DNA from: Kiloniella spongiae
GTDB lineage: Bacteria > Pseudomonadota > Alphaproteobacteria > Kiloniellales > Kiloniellaceae
NCBI RefSeq assembly: GCF_001026905.1
Contig: NZ_LAQL01000004.1
Location: forward strand, 1 to 64,000
Length of the DNA: 64,000 nucleotides
Direction of reading: 5' to 3'
The notes under the pieces are model-generated. The model was not told the DNA's origin and searched no databases. It worked only from the letters and a program-made list of their open reading frames with translations. The translations under genes and the position numbers were made by a program. Shown here piece by piece: positions 26,441-32,555 of this stretch; positions within the stretch are counted from its first letter, which is position 1; the number at the start of each line of letters is the position of its first letter.

Positions 26441-27250
26441 TTATTGCCCCGGAACGTGGCCCTCTAGGCGTTCAGCAATAATGCGGAAATTTGCTGGTGC
26501 TGACATATCCAAACGCAACCGAAAGTCTTGAGCTTTCAGGCTCATTCGGTCACTTAGACGGTTCGTCGGTGAAAAATCTACGTGTGTCATACCAGCCTGA
26601 ATAGTACGCCCAGTGTGACCGTAGTGAGCCTTAATAACTTGTTGATCGACCTGAGAAATGATCTTTCCATCACGCTCAATTTCAACGGTTTTTGTGTTTG
26701 CTGTGGTCATATGCAGACCGAGCAAAGCATAGTCACCACGAGGAATATTAGAAATCTCGTAAGGTCCAGCAGATTGCGCGTCATATCCGTCAAAACGACG
26801 AATAGTACAATGCACACCCATCTTTTGCGCAGGACCCTGTAAAGCATGAATTTGCAGACTTGGATTTGTTACACCCGCCGCAATATCAATTTCTACATTA
26901 AAGACCTGAACATCAGCCGTACCCCATGCCAGAGCGTCCTCGCCTTCTTGCTGCCGCATGTTCGGACGTGAGAAGACAATTTGAATTACCCCGTCTTCAA
27001 ATCCATAACCGTAATAGTCGTTTACGACATGAAGTTCTGCACCGGACAATTTTACCTTTTCATCGGCGTCAATTACCAAGCGAATTTCTTCAATTTCAGC
27101 CGCAATTTGTGCCTTTGTCGCATCCGCACCATTCCGTTTGTATCGGATGAATAAGGAATGATACGTCAGGCCGACAGGCAGTTCCGCAATAGCCGTTGCA
27201 CCCGCTGCAACTTGACCAAAGGAGCCTACTTTTTTCATCATTCTTGCCAT
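26441..27250 (-). CDS. major capsid protein, double jelly-roll, PM2 P2-like
   Basis: 269 residues, the same length I recall for PM2 P2. The start 'VGSFGQVAAGATAIAELPVGLTYHSLFIRY' parallels PM2's 'NVAAG....LPIGQTYEVIDLRY', 'ISNIPRGDYALLGLHMTTANTKTVEIERDGKII' parallels its second-barrel '..LPR..GYRIAAIHI...AVEFQIDG', and the end 'SLKAQDFRLRLDMSAPANFRIIAERLEG' parallels '...IQDLRLKID....AEIIVEY'. It is all-beta, with no signal or membrane segment. Expected to form pseudo-hexameric trimers on a T-lattice over an internal membrane. The comparison is from memory; no alignment was run. Confidence 0.82.
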   Translation of the reverse strand: MARMMKKVGSFGQVAAGATAIAELPVGLTYHSLFIRYKRNGADATKAQIAAEIEEIRLVIDADEKVKLSGAELHVVNDYYGYGFEDGVIQIVFSRPNMRQQEGEDALAWGTADVQVFNVEIDIAAGVTNPSLQIHALQGPAQKMGVHCTIRRFDGYDAQSAGPYEISNIPRGDYALLGLHMTTANTKTVEIERDGKIISQVDQQVIKAHYGHTGRTIQAGMTHVDFSPTNRLSDRMSLKAQDFRLRLDMSAPANFRIIAERLEGHVPGQ

Positions 27251-27264
27251 GATAGCTGGTTCCC

Positions 27265-27393
27265 TTATGCGTCAAAGCCGTTGATAGCTTTATTGACCTG
27301 ATCGTTATCACGCATGGAATTCATCAGCCACCCGGCTGCGAAGACACCAGCAACGACGATTGCCAACATTTTAATGTCACCCTTACTAGGCAT
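27265..27393 (-). CDS. 42-residue single-span membrane peptide
   Basis: MPSKGDIKMLAIVVAGVFAA then GWLMNSMRDNDQVNKAINGF plus DA: a hydrophobic segment at ~9-23 flanked by Lys and by an acidic/amide tail. It begins on the last base of the preceding gene's stop (TAATG) and lies 14 nt before the coat gene. Probable virion membrane peptide. Confidence 0.6.
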   Translation of the reverse strand: MPSKGDIKMLAIVVAGVFAAGWLMNSMRDNDQVNKAINGFDA

Positions 27394-27503
27394 TAAATGT
27401 ACTCCGATGTTGCGGAGTTTTTCTGTAGCGCTTTAATCGCCACAGCAGCAAACACAGCACCTAATGCATATGTTACGGCTGTACCCCAGTTGATTTTTGG
27501 CAT
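27393..27503 (-). CDS. 36-residue single-span membrane peptide, first gene of virion operon
   Basis: MPKINWGTAVTYALGAVFAA followed by VAIKALQKNSATSEYI. One hydrophobic helix (residues ~7-22). Preceded by GGGGGCAGG as ribosome site. It is the first gene after the 108-nt gap that follows the ATPase gene, so it opens the virion transcription unit if a promoter lies there. Confidence 0.6.
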   Translation of the reverse strand: MPKINWGTAVTYALGAVFAAVAIKALQKNSATSEYI

Positions 27504-27594
27504 AACCTGCCCCCGTTTAAAAATTGAGTTAACTTACTCTCGTACCCTATTCAAAATTCAGGATTTATTGAGAAAATCAACGCTTAATTTCACC

Positions 27595-27604
27595 CGTATA
27601 TACG
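27595..27604. promoter_or_regulatory. palindrome in the gap before the virion operon
   Basis: Perfect 10-bp palindrome CGTATATACG, immediately followed by the 6-bp palindrome TACGTA, and enclosed by CCGTA/TACGG. It sits upstream of the coat/membrane gene block in one of the few non-coding gaps of the element; a late-gene activator or repressor site is plausible but unproven. Confidence 0.35.
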
Positions 27605-27611
27605 TACGGAA

Positions 27612-28274
27612 TTACCCGAATTTGTCCTTTCCTCGGGTAACGACGCCGTTCTTTTTGTGGAAGTATTCCAGCGGTTGAAGCTCATCAATCTTATCTTTGT
27701 ATTGAGTACCCAATAGCCCCACAGTCTTAGCCCGGTCATTCACGTCATCACCCGGCCTTAGTATGTAGACTTCTGTTGTATTGCCTCGGAAATCAGCATG
27801 AATACCCGCCAATCTTTGGGCCACGCCAATGACCTCAATGCCGTAGTGGCGACCACGCGCACAAACCTCAAACATACCGTAAATTTCAGACGGGAGATTA
27901 TGATTAGGAAGCCCGGCGTTCATTTCCTCTACAACCAGCGTGACCATATCAGCAGCCGTATAACTAACCTTTTCAAATACCTTTTTCTGAATGTCCATTA
28001 AGATCAGGCATAACCTATGAAGCTGCATAGGGCGATTTTGCGCACTACACTGATACGCTATACGAAACCCTCTACGATTAGCGGCAATGGCCCTTTGTAG
28101 GTCTACTTCATTTGGAGAACGCCCGACCTGAATAAACCCCGGTTCGTGTTGGTATTCCCCTGTAGGGTCAAAAATCAACACCCGCTTGCGGTCCTTGATA
28201 AGTTTTTTCGTACGGGTAGATTTACCCGAACCGGAACCACCATAAACCCCAATACGTTCAGCACCCTTACCCAT
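27612..28274 (-). CDS. DNA packaging ATPase, FtsK/HerA (A32-like) type, PM2 P9-like
   Basis: 220 residues from the ATG at 28274, chosen because GGGAG precedes it and it overlaps the upstream stop by 8 nt; the frame is open to 28319. Walker A 'VYGGSGSGKSTRTKK' at residues ~9-23, Walker B 'DMVTLVVEEMNAG' near ~107-119, and a following 'VCARGRHYGIEVIGVAQRLAGIHADFRGNTTEVYILR' sensor-like segment with the Q/N and arginine pattern of this group. Length and motif spacing match genome-packaging ATPases of tailless membrane phages. It would pump DNA into the procapsid, and its place next to the coat gene supports that. Confidence 0.88.
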   Translation of the reverse strand: MGKGAERIGVYGGSGSGKSTRTKKLIKDRKRVLIFDPTGEYQHEPGFIQVGRSPNEVDLQRAIAANRRGFRIAYQCSAQNRPMQLHRLCLILMDIQKKVFEKVSYTAADMVTLVVEEMNAGLPNHNLPSEIYGMFEVCARGRHYGIEVIGVAQRLAGIHADFRGNTTEVYILRPGDDVNDRAKTVGLLGTQYKDKIDELQPLEYFHKKNGVVTRGKDKFG

Positions 28275-28809
28275 TGGCAGCACTCCCGTCATTCGGGCCA
28301 AAGTCATATGGATCATCACCGCCAGACTGTGCCGATTGTTGCACTGGCTGTTCCGTTTTCTGGCTTGATTGTTTTACAGGCTTGGCATTTTTTGCCTTGA
28401 TTTCAGCTATGACCATCATTGCCTTAGGAATGGTAAAACTGCCAATAGCAATTGCAGCCTGTGCATACTCATTTCCCGGATGAATAAGAAACTGTAACCA
28501 CTTGACTTTTAAACAGAGTTTATAAAGCGCATCAGTGGCTTTTCGGGCCTTTTCTGCTTCAAAATCCTGAATAGGCAAAGTTTCAAGTTTCGTGTACCAC
28601 CCGGCAAATTCCAGACCACCATGCAAAGCGTCATAAAATTCATCTTCTGTAAGAAAGCCAGCATCCGGGTTGCTTTCTTTAGCTTCTACAACTTCATTTT
28701 CAGTTTCGACAGTATCGCCGAAAGTCATGAAATCAGCTTCCGAGATAGTCTCGGTAGTCTCCGTATTCTGGTCGCTCTGCATCCCCAGAGGCTGGAACTG
28801 GTTGCTCAT
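28267..28809 (-). CDS. phage protein upstream of the packaging ATPase, unknown
   Basis: 180 residues. Acidic N-terminal half (ETTETISEADFMTFGDTVETENEVVEAKE), a middle 'WLQFLIHPGNEYAQAAIAIGSFTIPKAMMVIAEI' that could contact membrane, and a Gln/Ser-rich tail ending in SAANG. It overlaps the preceding gene by 77 nt and the ATPase by 8 nt. Perhaps a packaging or assembly partner; no family recognised. Confidence 0.6.
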   Translation of the reverse strand: MSNQFQPLGMQSDQNTETTETISEADFMTFGDTVETENEVVEAKESNPDAGFLTEDEFYDALHGGLEFAGWYTKLETLPIQDFEAEKARKATDALYKLCLKVKWLQFLIHPGNEYAQAAIAIGSFTIPKAMMVIAEIKAKNAKPVKQSSQKTEQPVQQSAQSGGDDPYDFGPNDGSAANG

Positions 28810-29062
28810 TATCTTCTACCTTGTCACATGATTGTTCTGGCTTCTGGGCATCCAAATACGCCTGTATAAATTTACGAGACGTTGGCTTGCTCATATTTTG
28901 ACTTGCGGTACAGCTTCCGCCATCAGCAGAACCGTCACAGCGCGTATAACAAACGCCACCCGCATTCACCCTTACTTGAACTTTGTAAGTGCAAAAGTCG
29001 TCATTGCATTCCTTATGCCCGACAACTGTCCCAGCTAGTTCGTGAGGTGTCTTTTTACCCAT
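28733..29062 (-). CDS. cysteine-rich phage protein, unknown
   Basis: 109 residues from the ATG at 29062, selected because AGGGGG lies 5 nt before it (a GTG two codons earlier is possible). Six cysteines in 'ECNDDFCTYKVQVRVNAGGVCYTRCDGSADGGSC' suggest a zinc-binding or disulfide-bonded module; the C-terminal part is polar and acidic. It overlaps both neighbours, consistent with a compact phage operon. Confidence 0.6.
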   Translation of the reverse strand: MGKKTPHELAGTVVGHKECNDDFCTYKVQVRVNAGGVCYTRCDGSADGGSCTASQNMSKPTSRKFIQAYLDAQKPEQSCDKVEDNEQPVPASGDAERPEYGDYRDYLGS

Positions 29063-29231
29063 TGGCACCCCCTATTTGTGACTTGAGACTAGAGACCTCG
29101 TTAATAAGCCCCCGTATGATTGAGTTCTGGCACTTGACCAGTTGCATAGCCACATCTGCTTTCTGCATCAGTGGCGCTTTCTCTAAACGCGCTTCCCACA
29201 CGTCCAGAGCTTCTATTAGACCGTTCATCAT
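29055..29231 (-). CDS. 58-residue helical phage protein overlapping the rep 3' end
   Basis: The likely start is the ATG at 29231 (TTAGGGGTA just upstream). MMNGLIEALDVWEARLEKAP continues as an amphipathic, coiled-coil-like helix ending in SSLKSQIGGANG. It shares 131 nt in another frame with the C-terminus of rep. Its well-formed ribosome site and protein-like composition suggest it is real. Confidence 0.55.
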   Translation of the reverse strand: MMNGLIEALDVWEARLEKAPLMQKADVAMQLVKCQNSIIRGLINEVSSLKSQIGGANG

Positions 29232-30348
29232 TACCCCTAATGAATATGAAACGATCCCTCGCCTTGGATACCTTCTTTTCAAACCCCTCTCTATTTTCCC
29301 GAATATCAGACCGTAGAACACGCTCAAGACGCGGCACGATCATAGAGAGATTTGACCCGTCATAATCCAGCACAGCAGCCAGACCAGCCGCACAGCCTTT
29401 TATGAGGGTTTCATATGTATGTACGGCTTTGTTTAATTCGACCTCTCTAATATCAGAGGGTTCAACACCGCTTTCATACATACGTAAACAGTTTGCTATT
29501 TCTTCTGTTGTCATTTCCCATATGGGGTCTACGTCCATACGGGTTGCGTTTGTATCGGTCTGGTCAGGATTGAGATAACGAATATCGCTCATAGCCTTTT
29601 TGAACAGGTCACATATGGACGCTTCCAAATCCTGCCAACTCGTAATGTTCCACTTTTCTTTTAAGTGCCGCTTTCCAGCCCGAACCTCTACCCGCCAGAC
29701 CTTGTTATTCGGATTGTCCTTTTCTAAATCCCAAATCTTCCACCAGTGTTCTTTACGCTTTGAAATAACCTCAGCCCGTTTATCGTAAATGATGATTTGG
29801 CGGTTCGGCATTTTACCCACAGTGACAGAGGTTGTCCGCCTTCCCTTATGGCTCGTAGACACGTCATTTTCCTCATAAGAACCGCGCACAGTGGAGCTAT
29901 GACAAACAAAATCATTGGACCTTAAAGCAAAGTCAGGCGCGAAAAAATCAACGCAGAAATCCACACGCCCAATACTCTCAGAGAGAACCGTTGCGCCCAA
30001 GCCTTCAAGAATATCATACAGTCGCTGCTTGGTGCCTTCATAACCGCGACAGGCAAGACCAGCAGAGCCACACGACACGCGAATGTTGTATTCCGTTGGA
30101 TTGTTCGACTTCTTGAAAAACCATGTCTCACCATCTGGCCCGGTAGAACAGCGATAAGCATAGCCGTTGCGATTGCCTGTTATATCAATAAGTAGCTCTA
30201 TGCCGCCGGGACCGACGCGAACGGGCTGTGGGGCCTCTACCTCTTTGGCGAGTTCTTTAGCTGCTTCAAGAGCATCTACGACACGCCCCGGTAAAGCACC
30301 CTGAAAGGAAACATCCAGCCCGTCAAATCCTCTGTATATCACTTCCAT
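29101..30348 (-). CDS. rolling-circle replication initiator, Rep_trans family
   Basis: 415 residues from the ATG at 30348 (a GTG at 30354 adds two). Core motifs of the phage/plasmid Rep_trans family: 'ESIGRVDFCVDFFAPDF' (RxDxxxD), 'SVTVGKMPNRQIIIYDKRAEVISK' (IYDK..E) and 'KVWRVEVRAGKRHLKEKW' (RxE). These proteins nick one strand at the double-strand origin through a tyrosine and restart replication; in filamentous phages the RstA-type protein does this. PM2 itself uses a different rolling-circle family, so this pairing with a PM2-like capsid is notable. The last ~40 residues are Ser/Arg-rich, overlap another gene and may be poorly conserved. Confidence 0.85.
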   Translation of the reverse strand: MEVIYRGFDGLDVSFQGALPGRVVDALEAAKELAKEVEAPQPVRVGPGGIELLIDITGNRNGYAYRCSTGPDGETWFFKKSNNPTEYNIRVSCGSAGLACRGYEGTKQRLYDILEGLGATVLSESIGRVDFCVDFFAPDFALRSNDFVCHSSTVRGSYEENDVSTSHKGRRTTSVTVGKMPNRQIIIYDKRAEVISKRKEHWWKIWDLEKDNPNNKVWRVEVRAGKRHLKEKWNITSWQDLEASICDLFKKAMSDIRYLNPDQTDTNATRMDVDPIWEMTTEEIANCLRMYESGVEPSDIREVELNKAVHTYETLIKGCAAGLAAVLDYDGSNLSMIVPRLERVLRSDIRENREGFEKKVSKARDRFIFIRGNDERSNRSSGRVGSAFRESATDAESRCGYATGQVPELNHTGAY

Positions 30349-30383
30349 AATCACACCGTTTTCTGTTTTATGTAATTCTGTGG

Positions 30384-30405
30384 GGGGGTGCTACAAGCGA
30401 CCCCC
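30384..30405. promoter_or_regulatory. hairpin between rep and HNH, candidate replication origin or regulator
   Basis: GGGGGT-GCT-ACA-AGC-g-ACCCCC folds into a 9-bp stem with a 3-base loop and one bulge. It lies 36 bases upstream of rep in the divergent gap with the HNH gene. Rolling-circle origins often present the nick site in such a hairpin near rep; a terminator is less likely because no T-run follows on either side. Confidence 0.4.
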
Positions 30406-30529
30406 AAGGAGCCAATTTGAAAGAAAAAGTATCGTTTTGAAATAATGACTCCCTGTTCTTACTTTGTTCATGTACAATACTACATACAAAGCACCACATG
30501 TTGTATTTTAGATTCTATAGGAGCACTAA

Positions 30530-30820
30530 ATGTCGCACTCTATGTTAACAATCCAATTGGTTTGGCAAAAGGCCACTCCAATACTTGGACGCGATCAAGA
30601 TATCTGGCGAAAAGATAAGTTCGGAAGCCTAATTCACAGACACTCATATGGTATGCAATCTGATTATGGTTGGCATATTGATCACATATATCCGGATAGC
30701 AAAGGTGGCCCTGATGTCGTAGCAAATTACCAACCCTTGCAATGGAAAAATAATATTGCAAAGAGTGATAAAGTTGGATTACGAGGCCTTTCTTTATTCG
30801 GCTCTTTTCCCCGCTCATAG
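30530..30820 (+). CDS. HNH endonuclease-type protein
   Basis: 96 residues. 'GWHIDHIYPDSKGGPDVVANYQPLQWKNNIAKSDK' carries the HNH pattern (His-Ile-Asp-His, central Asn, final Asn-Asn), residues ~47-81. GGAG stands 8 nt before the ATG. It is one of only three plus-strand genes of the element and faces away from rep. HNH proteins of this size nick or cut DNA; here it could act in replication, packaging, homing or against competitors. Confidence 0.75.
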   Translation: MSHSMLTIQLVWQKATPILGRDQDIWRKDKFGSLIHRHSYGMQSDYGWHIDHIYPDSKGGPDVVANYQPLQWKNNIAKSDKVGLRGLSLFGSFPRS

Positions 30821-30824
30821 ATAC

Positions 30825-30855
30825 ATAAATAAGCCTCTAAATGAGGCTTATTTAT
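30825..30855. terminator. bidirectional terminator between HNH gene and early operon
   Basis: Perfect 13-bp stem ATAAATAAGCCTC/GAGGCTTATTTAT with a 5-base loop. It follows the HNH stop by 5 bases and overlaps the stop codon of the minus-strand 40-residue gene (30852-30974). Confidence 0.85.
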
Positions 30856-30974
30856 CCCCATATTCCCCAACCAGTGCCAACACCAACAACGAAGCCAATG
30901 CCAGTAGGAATACTTCCGACCAGAACAAAGAACTTGATCCATTCCCAAGTCTCACCATCAAACCAATCACGCAT
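30852..30974 (-). CDS. 40-residue membrane peptide, last gene of early operon
   Basis: MRDWFDGETWEWIKFFVLVG followed by SIPTGIGFVVGVGTGWGIWG: Trp-rich amphipathic head then a Gly-rich hydrophobic segment. It overlaps the stop of the XRE-RMF gene by 8 nt and has AGGA upstream. Its stop lies in the terminator hairpin. Confidence 0.6.
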   Translation of the reverse strand: MRDWFDGETWEWIKFFVLVGSIPTGIGFVVGVGTGWGIWG

Positions 30975-31287
30975 GATATTTTTCCTGTGCTGCATAATAA
31001 CCTTTGAACCACTCGCCACGATCTTCTCCGGGGCGATACGGACAACGCGAAGAGTTCACGCTTTCCTGCCAAGCTTTAAAGCCCTCTTGGTAGGGTTCGG
31101 CTTCTTCCGGCAATTCATCAGGAAAAGGTTCGTTCGTGGCCCATGCTTCCACTTCATCCGATGGATCACGCTTCCCGGCTTCCATCTTGGATATGTAGGA
31201 TCGTGAAACACCAAACTTTTCACCGAGTTCAGCTTGTGAGAGCTTTTGCTCTAATCGCTTGGCCCGGATTTTCTCACCAATATTCAT
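30967..31287 (-). CDS. XRE helix-turn-helix protein fused to an RMF-like domain
   Basis: 106 residues from the ATG at 31287, preferred over 31344 as the domain starts there and AAAGG precedes it. Residues 1-42 are a Cro/C1 HTH ('IRAKRLEQKLSQAELGEKFGVSRSYISKMEAGKRDPS'). After an acidic linker (EPFPDELPEEAE), residues ~65-104 read 'YQEGFKAWQESVNSSRCPYRPGEDRGEWFKGYYAA', which aligns without gaps to ribosome modulation factor (Q..GY.A...S...CPY.....R..W..GW..A). RMF causes ribosome hibernation in enterics; in phages the domain is unexplained. Might couple transcriptional control to host ribosome state. Confidence 0.75.
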   Translation of the reverse strand: MNIGEKIRAKRLEQKLSQAELGEKFGVSRSYISKMEAGKRDPSDEVEAWATNEPFPDELPEEAEPYQEGFKAWQESVNSSRCPYRPGEDRGEWFKGYYAAQEKYHA

Positions 31288-31301
31288 TTTCAAACCTTTC
31301 A

Positions 31302-31643
31302 TTAGAGAACTTTTTTCATTCCGAGAGAAACAGGCACACCGCACGACCTAAAAAGCATTTCCCAATCCGTTGCATTGGTTTTGTCAGGGAATACCTTGTG
31401 CCTCTTTTTAAAGTGTTCAGTCGTGGATTTTAGCTGATTACAGACAGCCTTGAATTTGTCATCACCTTTGGGCCAAGGATAAATGCTAGACCGGGTTATT
31501 TCTTCATCCTGCATTGATTGCAGGGCGTTACCCATATCAGCGGCGGTATCAAAGTCAGTCTTAACGAGATATTCCCGCAGACCGTCAGACCAGCTTACAA
31601 GCCATGTCTTTGCATTGATATTATTCCGCCACTGAACAGCCAT
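31302..31643 (-). CDS. early phage protein, unknown
   Basis: 113 residues, soluble and Trp-containing: 'MAVQWRNNINAKTWLVSWSDGLREYLV', 'SSIYPWPKGDDKFKAVCNQL', 'TDWEMLFRSCGVP'. AGGA lies upstream and the gap to the DUF736 gene is only 9 nt, so it belongs to the early operon. No motif recognised; a small regulator or host-takeover factor would fit its position. Confidence 0.55.
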   Translation of the reverse strand: MAVQWRNNINAKTWLVSWSDGLREYLVKTDFDTAADMGNALQSMQDEEITRSSIYPWPKGDDKFKAVCNQLKSTTEHFKKRHKVFPDKTNATDWEMLFRSCGVPVSLGMKKVL

Positions 31644-31652
31644 AACAAAGTC

Positions 31653-32078
31653 CTATCGTGGGTAAGCAAAACCGCCTGAGCTATCAGCAGCAGACGGGGC
31701 GCGACGACGCTTGTTAGGGTTGTAGCGTTCCCAGACGATACGCATATGGTCCGGGTTCTTTGGGTCTGGTTGATCTTCCATATCAACGAAGAAAGCCGCC
31801 ACGTTGACGCTGCCATTCATATCAGGGTGGTCAACTGCCAGAGACAGGAACTTTCCCCCGCCTTGATCTTCTTTCCACCATGCAGCCCCGAAATCTTCCC
31901 ACTCGCCACGGTAATGAATATTGATGCGGTAATCAGGGGAACGATCAGAGCGCTTGATTGCTGGATCAAGAAACAATGGCCCAGAGGCAACAGCGTTTAA
32001 ATCAATATCGCCCCTAAAGCATTCTTTGTCTTTTGTTGTGGCTGGTATATGTACGAGAGTTCCAATTTTGCGAGACAT
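31653..32078 (-). CDS. DUF736-like protein
   Basis: 141 residues. 'IGTLVHIPATTKDKECFRGDIDLNAVASGPLFLDPAIKRSDRSPDYRIN....EDFGAAWWKEDQGGGKFLSLAVDHPDMNGSVNVAAFF' follows the DUF736 layout (GTF...F.G.I.TL....V...P.......PDFR....E.GAAW.K....G..YLSV.LDDP.....I.A.L). DUF736 is frequent on alphaproteobacterial plasmids; an OB-like single-strand DNA-binding role is sometimes suspected but not established. The basic tail KRRRAPS supports nucleic-acid contact. Ribosome site GGAAAGA. Confidence 0.72.
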   Translation of the reverse strand: MSRKIGTLVHIPATTKDKECFRGDIDLNAVASGPLFLDPAIKRSDRSPDYRINIHYRGEWEDFGAAWWKEDQGGGKFLSLAVDHPDMNGSVNVAAFFVDMEDQPDPKNPDHMRIVWERYNPNKRRRAPSAADSSGGFAYPR

Positions 32079-32115
32079 ATTCTTTCCTTCGCCGTTCGTT
32101 AAACCTATCTCCCCA

Positions 32116-32201
32116 CCCCTCCGGGGCGGGTATTAATGGGTTTTTAATTTTAGAGGGGTTTCACCCCTTAAAGAGAGTTGGGAGAGGGCAGATTAATGCC
32201 C
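32116..32201. promoter_or_regulatory. cluster of three GC-rich hairpins before the DUF736 gene
   Basis: Within the ~175-nt non-coding gap 32079-32253: CCCC-tcc-GGGG (32116-32126), AGGGGT-ttc-ACCCCT (32154-32168) and GGGCA-gattaa-TGCCC (32186-32201). None has a proper T-run. A structured leader or a single-strand (lagging) origin for rolling-circle replication would fit. Confidence 0.4.
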
Positions 32202-32253
32202 CCTTCCCCTCTAAAGGCTTCCGGTTGCTCCCCAGCAGAGCCAGAGCCAAAAT

Positions 32254-32358
32254 TCATAAAAGTGAGGGAATAAGAGTTAGAAAGCCGTAGGTCGCACCCA
32301 TGCCGATAACGGTGCCGATGCCCAGACCAAAACCAAAAATGATACCCTGCGAAAACAT
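32254..32358 (-). CDS. 34-residue glycine-rich membrane peptide
   Basis: MFSQGIIFGFGLGIGTVIGM followed by GATYGFLTLIPSLL: a single membrane helix with repeated G-x(3)-G spacing. GGGGGAATAG immediately precedes the ATG. It is the first minus-strand gene after the operator region, so it should be made early after induction. Confidence 0.6.
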   Translation of the reverse strand: MFSQGIIFGFGLGIGTVIGMGATYGFLTLIPSLL

Positions 32359-32434
32359 CTATTCCCCCGTGTGACTGCCTCGCCTTGGGGTGACATTCGG
32401 TTGCCACCCCGTCCCCGGCGAGGGATCAAGAAAT

Positions 32435-32449
32435 GGTCACATTGTGACC
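32435..32449. promoter_or_regulatory. palindromic operator GGTCACA-t-TGTGACC
   Basis: Perfect 7-bp inverted repeat with one central base, in the divergent gap between the early operon and the repressor. Different in sequence from the TTATAG array beside it, so a second regulator (perhaps the XRE-RMF protein) may bind here. Confidence 0.55.
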
Positions 32450-32462
32450 TCATATAAGCCTC

Positions 32463-32537
32463 TTATAGCTTATAGTGAAGCTATAAGGTCATAACTAGAC
32501 TCATCTTGTCAACATGTAATTTATAGATAAACTATAA
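32463..32537. promoter_or_regulatory. operator array of TTATAG/CTATAA half-sites
   Basis: Half-sites at 32463-32468 and 32470-32475 (TTATAG), 32481-32486 (CTATAA), 32521-32526 (TTATAG) and 32532-32537 (CTATAA). They form the inverted repeats TTATAGCTT-n6-AAGCTATAA and TTATAG-n5-CTATAA. The second sits 18 nt before the repressor ATG, over a TATAAG-like element. Minus-strand TTGACA (32512-32507) can serve as a -35 for the early operon. Typical repressor control of divergent promoters. Confidence 0.7.
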
Positions 32538-32555
32538 GAAAGAGGAGAACCCGCC

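Noticed and set aside
32168-32257. 29-residue frame (MNFGSGSAGE...) overlapping the stop of the 34-residue gene
   Set aside because: No ribosome site, low-complexity product, and it occupies the hairpin cluster.
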